Below, in pieces: positions 42,422 through 52,691 of a DNA stretch of 64,000 bases (position 1 is the first letter of the stretch; each line of letters begins with the position of its first letter). The stretch is from Persicitalea sp963803495 (GTDB lineage: Bacteria; Bacteroidota; Bacteroidia; Cytophagales; Spirosomataceae). The stretch lies in assembly GCA_963803495.1 (NCBI GenBank), contig CAWDMP010000002.1:4960001-5024000 (forward strand), in the 5' to 3' direction. The notes under the pieces are model-generated. The model saw only the letters and a list, made by a program, of their open reading frames with translations. It did not search any database and had not been told where the DNA came from. The position numbers and the translations under genes are program-made.

Positions 42422-42883
42422 CTACTTACTTCCCCGTTTTAGTGCAATCTGAAGTTTGATGATTGCCGTGAAGGCCGCATTGAACGGTTTTCGCAAAGCT
42501 TCAATTTGGCTATCGTCGTCGAAACCCAATTTATGCAGCTTTTCCAGATTATAAACCATTCGGGTCAACTCGTTCACTTGTTTCTGCACGATCTCGTTGT
42601 CACTAAAAGCAGCCGTGCGCACTTCCAGCGTATTTAACTCGACTTTTATTTGATCGAAAGTCGCAATGTAGTTTTCGTATTTCCCTTCTTCAGTTCCGGC
42701 GGTACGCTCCAACTTTACAAAATACCGAGATACGCTCTCCTGCAAGTCCGTGACTTTTTTATCGGTGATTTCATCGTAATCACTGATCAGCCGAATGGAA
42801 GTGCAGGACTGTAATATAACGAGAAGCAGGCAGAAGTACCCAAGCGACTTCGTTTTCGGGAAAAAGCTACCTTTTGCAGTCAT
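42422..42883 (-). CDS. Small lipoprotein with helical body
   Basis: 153 residues. A basic N-terminus is followed by the hydrophobic LGYFCLLLVILQSCTS lipobox, so Cys is lipidated. The mature part is a long helical bundle (ITDKKVTDLQESVSRYFVKL, LTRMVYNLEKLHKLGFDDD). No family is recognised. The ATG is 6 bp after the stop of the M28 peptidase gene and heads the small-gene block that ends with the TPR and channel genes. Confidence 0.7.
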   Translation of the reverse strand: MTAKGSFFPKTKSLGYFCLLLVILQSCTSIRLISDYDEITDKKVTDLQESVSRYFVKLERTAGTEEGKYENYIATFDQIKVELNTLEVRTAAFSDNEIVQKQVNELTRMVYNLEKLHKLGFDDDSQIEALRKPFNAAFTAIIKLQIALKRGSK

Positions 42884-42889
42884 CAGTTT

Positions 42890-44365
42890 TTACCGTTCCA
42901 ATTTAAAATCCTTATCTGTGGCGGGCCGTTGGTCGGCGTTGGCGACTTTCCAGCCCGTGCGGTACATCCAATCGGCCATTCTTTTCAATTTGGGATAGTC
43001 GATATTCTCGGCGTTGTCGAGTGGCGTGTGGTAGTCGGGATGCAATAGGGTGGTGTACATCACCGACGGAATGCCCAGTCGGGCGTAGGGCAGGTGATCG
43101 CTGCGGAAAAACCAGCCCTCCGGGTGCGTGGCCTTGTCCCATTCGGTGTCGAGTTTGAAGTTGGGGCCCTCTTTGTTGGCTGCCAGGGTCATGTCCACCA
43201 ACGCCTGTGAGGTGCGGTGGGGCGGCGTGATGCCCAGCACCGCCGCGCTGTCGGGCGTGTTGCGGCCGATCATGTCGCCGTTCAGCACGGCCACAATGTT
43301 GCCGATGGGTACGGTGGGGTGTTGGGTAAAGTACCGCGAACCCAGCAGCCCGCGCTCCTCGGCTCCGTGAATCACAAAAATCACCGATCGTCGGGCGGGA
43401 TTCTTGACAAAAGCGCGGGCGTTGGCCAGCATCGCCACGTCGACGCTGCCGTTGTCGTCGGCACCATAATAGATCGAGTCGCCGTCGATGGCGTTGCGAA
43501 TGCCGTGCGCGTCGGTGTGGCCACTGTACAACAAGTATTCCGATTTTAACTTTGCGTCGGTACCCTCGACGGTACCAATAATATTGACGGAAGGGTAGGG
43601 GTACTTGACTACCGACAGATTGGCTCTGAGCGTAGCGTTACCTTGCATGATCTCGCGCTTGGCGCTCGAATGCAGCCAAATGACAGGCACCGTGGTCGTC
43701 ACGTTTTCGCGCGCGCCGCCGTCGATGTCATAGGTACCCAGCTTGAAGTTCTCGACGGCGTCGTCCCAGGCTTTCTCAGCGGTTTCATCCGCAATAAAGA
43801 TCACCGCGATGGCCCCTCTTTTTATCAAAGGATTGGCGTACCTGCTCGCATTGGACCAGCTATACCGCCAGGTCGGCAGCGACACATTTTGGTTGATTCC
43901 GTCAGAACTGGCCTCGATTGCCACGACTTTACCTTGCACATCCACCGCATCGAGGTCGATGTAGGGGCCGTTGCCGAGGTACACGATCGGGGCGTCGAGC
44001 GTAGCGTTGGCCATTTGCGACACCGCTGCATCCTGCCATAGTTTTTGCGGCTTACCGATGATTTCGATGGTGGAATTATCGGCTATATGGTTGCGCCAGA
44101 GCGTGAAGTACTGGAAGTAGGTACCGTCGTCCCCGGCGGGTTTGAGCCCGATAGCGCGGTATCTCTCGCCCAGCCACATGGCGGCTTTCAATTCGTCCAG
44201 CGTACCAGCGGAGCGGCCGTGGTAGTGCGCATCAGCCAAGGCGTAGAGGTCTTTTTTTAAATCCTCCTGCTTGATAGCGCTTAGGGCGGGTGGGGTGAAG
44301 CTTTGGGCAAAAATAGTTGGGGCAAACAGAAGTAGTAGCCCGGCGAAAACAAGATTTTTGAGCAT
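42890..44365 (-). CDS. Secreted M28-family metallopeptidase
   Basis: 491 residues from ATG 44365 (MLKNLVFAGLLLLFAPTIFA, signal peptide); the frame is open to 44392. Zinc-site elements are YSGHTDAHG (His), YGADDNGSVD (bridging Asp), HGAEERGLLGS (Glu pair), LNGDMIG (Asp) and HPDYHTPLDN (His). A PA-like insertion sits in the middle. It is an exported aminopeptidase. The lipoprotein gene follows 6 bp downstream. Confidence 0.9.
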   Translation of the reverse strand: MLKNLVFAGLLLLFAPTIFAQSFTPPALSAIKQEDLKKDLYALADAHYHGRSAGTLDELKAAMWLGERYRAIGLKPAGDDGTYFQYFTLWRNHIADNSTIEIIGKPQKLWQDAAVSQMANATLDAPIVYLGNGPYIDLDAVDVQGKVVAIEASSDGINQNVSLPTWRYSWSNASRYANPLIKRGAIAVIFIADETAEKAWDDAVENFKLGTYDIDGGARENVTTTVPVIWLHSSAKREIMQGNATLRANLSVVKYPYPSVNIIGTVEGTDAKLKSEYLLYSGHTDAHGIRNAIDGDSIYYGADDNGSVDVAMLANARAFVKNPARRSVIFVIHGAEERGLLGSRYFTQHPTVPIGNIVAVLNGDMIGRNTPDSAAVLGITPPHRTSQALVDMTLAANKEGPNFKLDTEWDKATHPEGWFFRSDHLPYARLGIPSVMYTTLLHPDYHTPLDNAENIDYPKLKRMADWMYRTGWKVANADQRPATDKDFKLER

Positions 44366-44391
44366 AGGGTTTTTGTTTAAAATCATTTGCA

Positions 44392-44412
44392 AGTCAAGAG
44401 TCCAACATCCAT
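44392..44412. repeat. Short heptamer array (three units)
   Basis: agtcaag, agtccaa and catccat lie in register between the M28 gene and the PVC-type gene. It is a short member of the window's heptamer family. Confidence 0.45.
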
Positions 44413-47400
44413 CACCGCCCCATCTTCAATCGCGTTTGCGCCGTAGACCCTTCCGGCAGCGACACTTGAATAGCCTTTTCCCTAAACTTATCCCGGTCGA
44501 TGGCGAGCGTAATCTGATGCATTCCCTTGGCAAGGTCGACACTCCCCGCCGACTCGGCCAAGGGAATTGATTTCTGATCGGCCCAGGCAGTTACGCCAAC
44601 GGTAGCGTTGAAATCAAGATTAACCTTGCCGGGTGTTAGTACTTCCAGGTCGAAACGAACGAGGTTATACTTCTTCTTGCCATCCCATTCCACCACGGGC
44701 AATTCGGCCAACGGCAAGCCGCCCGCTACCAGGCTGTAGGCGGGCAGAAAAGTACCGTTCACCCCGGGCTTGGCAAAGTAGCCTACGCCTTCGTCCTTTA
44801 TTTGCTTGGTTATTTCGGGAGATACCAATGCTTCCCAGCGCCTCACGAAGCGCGCATTGGGTACCCGGTAGTCGCCCGATTCGCCGAGTTTGCTCAGGAA
44901 ACCCACCAAATCACTGAATTCTTCGGGGCTCAAGCTGGCCGTGAGTCCGGCGGGCATTAGCGAGCCGGGTACCTTTTCAGTCGAGGCCACCTGGCTTTTC
45001 GGTACCGATACTTCCATGCCCGTCACATCGCGCAGGATCAGTTCAGCGGTACCACTGCTCACGATATACCCTAGCAATTCGCTACCGTCTTTTTTCGCGA
45101 CGCGCTGCAATTCGTAGCCTTCCTTGATGGAGGCCGTCGGGTACAGTACCGACCGGATGATCGTCTCGATCGGCGAGCTGGTACCCAGGCTACTCAGGTC
45201 AGGGACCGATACGCCCGCCCGCGCCGCCCAGCGCGTGGCAGGTAGCGCAGCTCGACTGCCGGTACACCATCTCGCCATTGGCCGGATCGGCCGAGGCCTT
45301 CACCATCTCGCCAATGCGACCGATTTCGATGTCGGTGGGCTGCTGCGGCATCTGCTCCTCGGGTAGCTGTCCGCCCGAGGCCTCAAGTGCCGCGATGAGC
45401 TGCCGGGCCTCGTCTTTCTGCCGGTTAGCCGGAATGCGACGCTGCACAATTTGACGCGCCACTATGGCTTGAGCCACCGGTATTTTCTGGGCACCAATCG
45501 CTTCGGCCAGCGCTTTCTGCGCCGATGTGTTGCCCATAAAGGCGTTGAAAAATGCGCTGGCGTCGGTACCTTCGGGTAGGTTTTGCAAAAGTTTGGCACC
45601 CAGGAGGGCCGCACGAGTAGCGTTCAGGGGTACCAGTTCGGTAGCGGCCAGAAGCCGCAGATCGTTGGGGTTACCGGTACCTGCCATGGTACTTAGCTCC
45701 TTCTCAGCCCGTGCCTTGTCTAGTTTGGCCAAAGCGTTCATGGCGTTTTTCTGGCTGGCCGGATCGCCTTTTTTCGCCAAAGCAGTCAACCGGTCGGTTT
45801 GTCCCGATAGCTGCCAGTAGCCCGCCAATCTTGCCGCGGCCATTGCCGTAGCCGGATCTTCATTTTCCATGAAGTCGGCGATGCGGTTCAGATCACCGCC
45901 CGGCTTCACATTGCGTTGGCCAGCCGCCGATTCCAAGGCTCTGAGCTGAGCGGCGCGCTGCTTGTCCGTGCCGTTGGCATTGTCAAGTATTTTATCAAAA
46001 ACAATTCTCAAATCGGCGGCCGTACCATAGCGGGCCAGCGAGCTGAGTATATCCGTTTCGTAAGATTCAGGTACTTGTCCTTTCTGGTACATACCCGCGA
46101 GTTGCGCCACGGCTTCGGCATTGCCGACCGATTTGAGCGCGTACACGGTTTTCAGCGGAGTACCGAAAAAATCTTTTTCCGAAGCGACGCGCCTGATCCA
46201 TTGGGGTTCGAGGGCGCGGGTCGTTTGCCAGAGGGCAAAATCCAGAAACTCATCCATGGGCTGTTCCAAAACACCCAACGCCGTGCGGGCGGCCTCCGCG
46301 GTGGGCGTCAGGCGCAAAGCGATCACCGTTTCCAGGCGTACCTGCGGATGCGGATCAGCCACGGCCCGGTCGAGTAGGGTAGGTAGGTTGGGTATTTTAT
46401 CGTGCCACAGTTGCAAGGCCCGGATTGCCGCGGCCCGTGCCTGCGGAATTTTAGCGTTGAATAGTTGCGTAAACAGCGGCTCATTCACGACATCCAGCGA
46501 TTGGTACACCCACAGGGCTTCCAATAAATTGTGTTCGTAGTCGGCATCGGACTTGTCCAGCCCGGACACCCATTTTTCCAGCGCGGCTACCACCTCCTTC
46601 TTGTCTTTATTTTTCAGTAGCTGCCGAGCCTGGTTGCGCGACCAGCTTTCGGGAAGTTTCAGTACTTCGAGTAGTTGCGACGCGCTGGCCTGGCTAAGTT
46701 TGGGAGGCTTGACCAGCGCCCGATTTTTAGCCGTAATGCGCCAGATGCGCCCGTGTACCTGGTCGCGGCGCGGGTCGTGAAAGTCGACCTCACCGTGCTG
46801 GATGATCGGATTATACCAGTCGGCCACGTAGATGGCCCCGTCGGGCCCAACCGACACATCCACCGGGCGAAACGCCACGTGGTTGGTCCAGAGCAGGTCT
46901 TCCATTTGCTGCGAGGCGTAGCCGCTACCCTGCTCGGTAAGCTTGAAGCGGTTGATGCGGTTAGCCCGGAAATCGTTGGTCACCACGCTACCCAGCCAGT
47001 CTGTAGGCAGGTGGCCGCCCGAAATCACTTCCAGACCGCTGTGCTTGGGCTGGCCCGGATTGAGACCGCGAATGATGCGCTCGGCCCCCGGTGCGGTGAC
47101 AAACGTCACCCCCGGAAAAGCGTAGTTGATGCCTTCGCCGCCCGCGCCGTCGGTCAGGAACGATTGTCCCCAGCGGTCGAACTGCAGGCCCCAGGGGTTG
47201 ATGAGTCCCCGGGCGTAGATGTCGAGTTCCTGCGTCTTGGGTTGCAATTGCCACACGCCGCCGCCGTCGAGCCGCTCGATGCCGTAGGGTGTTTCTACAT
47301 TGCTATACGTATAAATGGCCTGGTTGAAGTAAAGCCGTCCTTCGGGTCCCCAGCGAAAGGTATGAATGAGGTGGTGCGTATCGGCTACGCCAAAACCATT

Positions 47401-47850
47401 GAGGATGCGGCGTTTTTTATCGGCTTTGCCATCGCCGTCGGTATCGGCAAAAAACAAAATCTCCGTGGAGTTGGCGACGTACACACCGCCGTCGCCGGGC
47501 AAGATCGCGGTCGGCGTGTTCAGGCCCTCGGCGAAAACAGTCGACTTGTCGGCCTTGCCGTCGCCGTCGGTATCTTCCAGGACGTAGATTTTATCATTGG
47601 CTACTTCGCCGGTCTTTACCATCGGGTAGGCCGTACTACTCACCACCCACAGCCGGCCGTCGGCGTCCCAGTTCATCTGAATAGGGTTGATTACCATCGG
47701 TTCCGACGCAAAGAGCGTCACCTCGAAACCCTCCGCCACCCGGAACGATGCCAGCTCCGCCTGCACACTCGGGTCGGGATCGTCCGGCCGGCCATCACGA
47801 TGCACGGCCGCCACCAAAATCAGGAGCAGCGGCAGCAACAAGGCCTTCAT
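44412..47850 (-). pseudogene. PVC-type haem-binding/membrane-bound dehydrogenase-like protein, one frameshift
   Basis: 1145 residues after removing one extra C near 45203. A signal peptide begins at ATG 47850 (MKALLLPLLLILVAAV); a longer start at 47895 is possible. The N-terminal part is a beta-propeller glucose/sorbosone dehydrogenase-like domain with repeated DTDGDGKADK calcium-type motifs. A HEAT-like helical repeat region follows. Then comes a cytochrome c-type haem site CATCH, and, after the shift, a C-terminal haem-associated domain (EGYELQRVAKKDGSELLGY). This is the TIGR02604/TIGR02603 type. It is probably a periplasmic oxidase or dehydrogenase of sugars. The shift lies in a CCC run just after GGRIGP. 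Confidence 0.88.
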
Positions 47851-47995
47851 TGAGGATTTTAGATTGATCCTGTTCTTTGCAAAAAATGATTTCATACCCA
47901 GGCGTACAGTTAAAATAAAGGGTAACAGGATGACCGAGCAGAACGGCGTTACCTTTCTAAAACGAGGCAATCGATGAACTGTTCTATAAAGTAGC

Positions 47996-49840
47996 TTACT
48001 GCTCCGCCTTTACTCTCGGAATTTGGTTCAGGGTTGGGTACACATTATTGTCGAGGTCGATGTCGGCCATGCGGCTGCTTGGGTCGATGACAATCCGCTG
48101 AACCGACTTGATCGGCCGGTCGATCGTAAAGCCATACTCGGGGTAGGTCCAGGGCCAGTCGGCTAGGAGGGTGGTTTTGGCGTACAGTCTTTCGGTTTTC
48201 TCACCACGCATCATTTCCAGGGGAATATAAAAATTCTCCTGACTGCCGTCGGCATAACTCACCACCACATCGAGGGGCATGGGCATCTTGCCGATGCGAT
48301 CCAGCACGATCGTGGTCTTGCTGCCATCGGGCACTACCTCACGGATGGCGTAGTCGATGGTGCGGGTGGTACCTATCCAGTCTTCGAAGTACCAGTCCAG
48401 TTCGAGGCCGGATTCTTTTTCCATAATGCGCTTCAGGTCGGTGGGGTTGGGGTGCTTGAACACCCACTCGCGGAAATACCGCTTCATGCCCCGATCGAAG
48501 GCGGTCTGGCCGATGATGTAGCTGAGCTGATGCAGAAATACCGCGCCTTTGGAGTAAGCCGCCGTGCTGTACGCGCGGTTAGTGTTGTAGTGGTCCGATT
48601 GCGTGGTCATAGGCTCTTCCAGGCCCGATTCCACCAGCCGCCGGTAGGCGGCATAACTACCGTAGTGCGGGTCTCGGCGCGAGGGGAAAAGCTGCGCCAT
48701 TACCTCGCTAGAGGCGTAAGAAGTAAAGCCTTCGTCCATCCAGGGGTACTTAGACTCGTTGGTGCCCAGCAGATTTTGGAACCAACTGTGGATCGACTCG
48801 TGCACTGTCACCCCCACCAGAGAGCCCAGGTTACCCCGGCCCAAAATCAGCGTCGCCATCGGATACTCCATGCCGCCGTCACCGCCCTGGATCACCGAGT
48901 ACTGCTTGTAGGGATAGCGCCCGAAACGCTCGTTCATGATCTGGAAACAGCGCACGGCCAGCGGCTCCATTTGCTTCCAATAGTTGGTCGTGTCGTTTTG
49001 GTAGAAGAAGTTCATTTCAAGATTATCATCCACTTTCATGACGTCGTGCACGTAGTCAGGATCGGCGGCCCAGACGAAATCGGGTACCTGTGGCGCGACG
49101 AAATGCCAGGTGAGGCGGTCGCCTTTCTTGTGAGTGACGGTCTTATTGGAATAACCGTAACCGATTTTATCGGGATTCTGGAGGTAGCCCGTCGCGGCGA
49201 TCACGTAAGAAGCATCCATCGTGATCTTGACGTCGAAATCGCCCCAAACGCCATAGAACTCGCGGGCTATGTAGGGCACGGCGTGCCAGCCTTCGTAGTC
49301 GTATTCGCTCATTTTGGGGTACCACTGCGCCATCGAGTAGTCGATGCCTTCCTTGTTGTTGCGGCCGGTGCGGCGGATTTGTACCGGTACCTGCGCTTCG
49401 AATGCCATGTCGAAGGTAACGGTCGATTTAGGCATGATCGGTTCGGTCAGCGTTACTTCCAGGATGGTACCTGCGACTTGGTACTTCACGGCTTTGCCGT
49501 TCATCGTGAGGCTTTTGACGCGCTCATACCCAATTTCGTCGGGCGAAAGCTTGTAGATGCGGTCCCTCACGCGGCCATCGGGATCGCTGATCGTGCGCGA
49601 GCGAACGTCCATTTGGCTGCCGGGCTGGAAGGCGTTGAGGTACAGGTGGTAAAAGACCTTTTCGAGCGTATCGGGCGAATTGTTGGTGTATTGCAGTTTT
49701 TGGGTACCGGTGTAGCGGTGGGTGGTGGCGTCGAAGTCGATGTTCATCTCGTACTTCACGCGCTGCTGCCAGCGGTCGGATTGCGCAAAAAGGGAGATTG
49801 AAGTACTTAGAAAAAGGCAGGTGAAAAAGAGGTGCTTCAT
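47996..49840 (-). CDS. M1-family metallopeptidase
   Basis: 614 residues with a signal peptide (MKHLFFTCLFLSTSISLFAQ). The zinc site is VTVHESIHSWFQNLL (HExxH), with the third ligand in YPWMDEGFTSY 18 residues later. The N-terminal part is an M1-type beta domain (VKYEMNIDFDATTHRYTG). An aminopeptidase acting outside the cytoplasm is likely. The exopeptidase motif GxMEN has the variant GGMEYPM. Confidence 0.92.
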   Translation of the reverse strand: MKHLFFTCLFLSTSISLFAQSDRWQQRVKYEMNIDFDATTHRYTGTQKLQYTNNSPDTLEKVFYHLYLNAFQPGSQMDVRSRTISDPDGRVRDRIYKLSPDEIGYERVKSLTMNGKAVKYQVAGTILEVTLTEPIMPKSTVTFDMAFEAQVPVQIRRTGRNNKEGIDYSMAQWYPKMSEYDYEGWHAVPYIAREFYGVWGDFDVKITMDASYVIAATGYLQNPDKIGYGYSNKTVTHKKGDRLTWHFVAPQVPDFVWAADPDYVHDVMKVDDNLEMNFFYQNDTTNYWKQMEPLAVRCFQIMNERFGRYPYKQYSVIQGGDGGMEYPMATLILGRGNLGSLVGVTVHESIHSWFQNLLGTNESKYPWMDEGFTSYASSEVMAQLFPSRRDPHYGSYAAYRRLVESGLEEPMTTQSDHYNTNRAYSTAAYSKGAVFLHQLSYIIGQTAFDRGMKRYFREWVFKHPNPTDLKRIMEKESGLELDWYFEDWIGTTRTIDYAIREVVPDGSKTTIVLDRIGKMPMPLDVVVSYADGSQENFYIPLEMMRGEKTERLYAKTTLLADWPWTYPEYGFTIDRPIKSVQRIVIDPSSRMADIDLDNNVYPTLNQIPRVKAEQ

Positions 49841-49848
49841 TTACTGGG

Positions 49849-49956
49849 TTATTAGGCGTTAGGGTTGTTAGGTAGTAGGGTATTGTAGTGTTTATGCTGC
49901 CGGAGAATAGCAAATCAAGCGAATGCCTAACGCCTAAAACCTAATAACCTACCACC
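49849..49956. repeat. Inverted pair of GTTAGG-type 8-bp arrays
   Basis: Four 8-bp units ending in TTAGG/TAGGG (49849-49880) are matched by four units of the reverse CCTAANN pattern (49926-49956). They flank a 45-bp core between the M1 gene and the divergent S15-type gene. A -7 box TAATTTTG for the M1 gene lies just beyond, at 49969-49976 on the minus strand. Confidence 0.7.
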
Positions 49957-50051
49957 TTTGTCAAAACCCAAAATTAGCCAAAGTCGCTGTTTTACCAGCT
50001 ATTTTATCAATTTTGGCGTTATTATTACCGATTAATCCTTAACCCCACCCT

Positions 50052-51938
50052 ATGTCACGCCTATTGTTTCTTCTCGCCGGGCTGCTCACGGCCACGATTT
50101 CGCTGGCTCAAACCACCGATCAGGCATTCATCAAAGCCCATTACACCAAGCAGATTTACGATATTCCCATGCGGGACGGCGCGAAGCTGCACACGATTTT
50201 GTATACGCCCAAAGATATTTCGGCCAACAAAAAGTACCCTTTTCTGATGCAGCGGACCTGCTACAGCATCGCGCCCTACGGCAAGGACGAATTCCCGACC
50301 CGTCTGGGACCCAACCCTTATTTGATGCGCGATCAGTACATCTACGTGTACCAGGACGTGCGAGGGCGCTACATGAGCGAGGGTACCTGGACCAACATGA
50401 CGCCGCACATCGCGGACAAGAAGGGTAAAAACGACGTGGATGAAGCCTCGGATACCTACGATACGATCGAGTACCTAATCAAGAATATACCCAACAACAA
50501 TGGCCGGGTGGGGCAGTACGGTACTTCCTATCCTGGTTTTTACACTACGGCCAGCTCGCTTAGCAGACATCCGGCGCTGAAAGCTTCTTCTCCCCAAGCC
50601 CCGATTGCTGACTTTTTCTTCGACGACTTTCACCACAACGGTGCTTTTACGCAAGGGTACTACGGTACCTTCCCGGTGTTTGGCGTGAAGCCTCCCAAGC
50701 CGACGACCAAATCCTGGTTTACCGACGATTTCATTCAGGCCAAGCCCGATGGCTATACCTTCAACCTGAACATGGGGCCGTTGAAAAATTTTGACAAGTA
50801 CTATAAGGATAATTTCTTCTGGCAGGAAACCATGGACCACCCCAACAAGGACGAGTTCTGGCAGAAGCGGGATATTTTGCCGCACTTGAAAGGCGTTACT
50901 TCCGCCTACATGACCGTAGGCGGCTGGTTCGACGCCGAGGACCTTTACGGGCCTTTGAATACTTACAAAACCATTGAAAAGAATAATCCGAATGCCTATA
51001 ACACGCTGGTCGTAGGGCCATTCGGCCACGGGCGTTGGGGCCGCGAGACGGGTCATACGCTACACAACGACGTTTATTTTGGTGACAGCCTCGCGACTTT
51101 TTACCAGAAAAATATCGAAACGGAGTTCTTCACCCACTTCCTGAAAGGGGCCGGCGATGGCAAGACCGGCTTGCCCGAGGCTTACCTGTTCAATACCGGC
51201 CGAAACGAGTGGCGTAAGTTTGACCAATGGCCCGCACCACAAGCCAAAAAGCAAACGCTGTACTTTCACACGGACGGCAAGCTAAGCTTTGAAAAACCCA
51301 AAACTTCGAGCGCCTTCGTCGAGTACGTGAGTGACCCGATGAAGCCCGTGCCCTACACCGACGACCTGACCCAGATGACGGGTTTCACGCCCTTCAATTA
51401 TATGTCGGAGGATCAGCGGTTTGCCGCTTCCCGGCCCGATGTGCTGGTGTTCGAGACGGAGGTACTTACGGAGGATATAACGCTCGGCGGTGAAATTATG
51501 GCCAAGCTTAATTTCAGTACTACGGGTACCGACGCCGATTTTTTTGTCAAACTCATCGACGTCTATCCCGACGACACCAAAAACCATGACTACATGGTGG
51601 ACAAGGAAACCGTGCTCGCCGGTTACCAGCAAATGGTGCGCAGCGAGGTGATGCGGGCACGTTTTCGCAACAGCTTCGCCAAACCTGAACCGGTGAAAGC
51701 CAACACCCTCACGCCGCTCGATTTCCGTTTGCAGGATGTACTGCACACCTTCAAAAAGGGCCATAAAATCATGGTGCAGTTGCAAAGCACGGCGTTTCCG
51801 TTGTTTGATCGCAATCCCCAGAAGTACGTCGACAACATCTACAAAGCCAACGCCGAAGATTTCATCAAAGCCACTCAAAGAATTTATACCCAACAAAACG
51901 CCGCCAGCGGACTGGAAGTGGAAGTACTGGACCAGTAG
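50052..51938 (+). CDS. CocE/NonD-family (S15-type) hydrolase
   Basis: 628 residues with a signal peptide (MSRLLFLLAGLLTATISLAQ). The alpha/beta-hydrolase core has the nucleophile elbow GQYGTSYPGF (Ser), QDVRGRY as oxyanion region, and the GPFGHGRW segment with the likely His. The C-terminal jelly-roll-like domain (ITLGGEIMAKLNFSTTGTDAD) is typical of X-Pro dipeptidyl-peptidase S15/CocE enzymes. It probably cuts acyl or peptidyl substrates in the periplasm. The stop codon lies at a REP-like hairpin. Confidence 0.9.
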   Translation: MSRLLFLLAGLLTATISLAQTTDQAFIKAHYTKQIYDIPMRDGAKLHTILYTPKDISANKKYPFLMQRTCYSIAPYGKDEFPTRLGPNPYLMRDQYIYVYQDVRGRYMSEGTWTNMTPHIADKKGKNDVDEASDTYDTIEYLIKNIPNNNGRVGQYGTSYPGFYTTASSLSRHPALKASSPQAPIADFFFDDFHHNGAFTQGYYGTFPVFGVKPPKPTTKSWFTDDFIQAKPDGYTFNLNMGPLKNFDKYYKDNFFWQETMDHPNKDEFWQKRDILPHLKGVTSAYMTVGGWFDAEDLYGPLNTYKTIEKNNPNAYNTLVVGPFGHGRWGRETGHTLHNDVYFGDSLATFYQKNIETEFFTHFLKGAGDGKTGLPEAYLFNTGRNEWRKFDQWPAPQAKKQTLYFHTDGKLSFEKPKTSSAFVEYVSDPMKPVPYTDDLTQMTGFTPFNYMSEDQRFAASRPDVLVFETEVLTEDITLGGEIMAKLNFSTTGTDADFFVKLIDVYPDDTKNHDYMVDKETVLAGYQQMVRSEVMRARFRNSFAKPEPVKANTLTPLDFRLQDVLHTFKKGHKIMVQLQSTAFPLFDRNPQKYVDNIYKANAEDFIKATQRIYTQQNAASGLEVEVLDQ

Positions 51939-51960
51939 GGGCGGACCCGTGTGTCCGCCC
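51939..51960. repeat. REP-like hairpin (GGGCGGAC/GTCCGCCC) at a stop codon
   Basis: A perfect 8-bp stem with a 6-nt loop begins one base after the TAG of the S15-type gene. GGGCGGAC palindromes of this kind are known as dispersed repeats in other bacteria. It could block 3' exonucleases or act as a weak terminator. Confidence 0.7.
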
Positions 51961-51986
51961 AAGCCAATGGGACCTAATATTATTGT

Positions 51987-52604
51987 ATGGTAAGTAGAAA
52001 TGATAGGGAAGGTAAATCCCCTGGAAGTACCCTGAACCGATTTGGCAAAAACAAAATCATCCCCGCGCTTTTGCGGGAGGAAATTTTGCTGTCGCTTTCC
52101 TTTTACCCGAATTTGCTCGATACCCACATCAAGTTCGTAATCGTAGATCCGGCCATCAAAAGCTCGGTAATGCAGGCTCAACCGGAACTGAAGACAATGT
52201 TCAAACCCGAAGGGCAACGTGGGTACCTTATCCGCATCAGCCGGTACTTCCGGGGCGACGACGTGTCGCTGCCGATCGAGGAGGTTCCGCAGAATATTTT
52301 GATTGGCTGGATCGGCCATGAGTTGGGGCACATCATGGACTACCTGGATCGGAACGCTTTCGAGATGGCTCGTTTTGGAATCGGCTACCTCACTTCGCGC
52401 CGGTACCTGATGCAGGCCGAGCGCCGCGCCGATCAGTTTGCGATCAGCCACGGCCTGGGCGAAAACATTGTGGCAACCAAGAACTTCATCCTAGACCACG
52501 CCGATTTGCCCGAGCGCTACAAAGCAAAAATCCGGCGACTGTACCTGTCGCCGGAAGAAACCATTATGTTGATCGAGGAGCGGAAAGCGGAGTTGGAAGG
52601 GTAG
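51987..52604 (+). CDS. Small zinc-metallopeptidase-like protein (HELGH)
   Basis: 205 residues, with no signal peptide. GWIGHELGHIMDYL is an HExxH zinc motif, and AERRADQFAISHGLG a little later supplies a possible third ligand, as in zincins. The rest is unknown. The gene follows the S15-type hydrolase by 48 bp, with the REP-like hairpin between. Confidence 0.75.
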   Translation: MVSRNDREGKSPGSTLNRFGKNKIIPALLREEILLSLSFYPNLLDTHIKFVIVDPAIKSSVMQAQPELKTMFKPEGQRGYLIRISRYFRGDDVSLPIEEVPQNILIGWIGHELGHIMDYLDRNAFEMARFGIGYLTSRRYLMQAERRADQFAISHGLGENIVATKNFILDHADLPERYKAKIRRLYLSPEETIMLIEERKAELEG

Positions 52605-52607
52605 ATA

Positions 52608-52681
52608 ATTGACATTTGACGTTGGACGTTTGATGTTAGAGGTACAACCTCCTAATTTTCAAAAGTCAAAAGTCCAATATC
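52608..52681. repeat. Inverted pair of degenerate heptamer arrays
   Basis: Four units TNNGACN (attgaca, tttgacg, ttggacg, tttgatg) at 52608-52635 are followed by three reversed units (aaaagtc, aaaagtc, caatatc) at 52661-52681. The arms can form an imperfect hairpin between two convergent genes. Confidence 0.75.
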
Positions 52682-52691
52682 ATTCAAAACA

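Noticed and set aside
46675..47853. 392-codon ORF on the plus strand
   Set aside because: It is antisense to the PVC-type haem protein; the composition is a mirror of that gene.
48452..49801. 449-codon ORF on the plus strand
   Set aside because: It lies opposite the M1 peptidase gene, whose HExxH site and full-length frame are clear. The sequence is a His/Val/Arg-rich shadow without a start signal or family.
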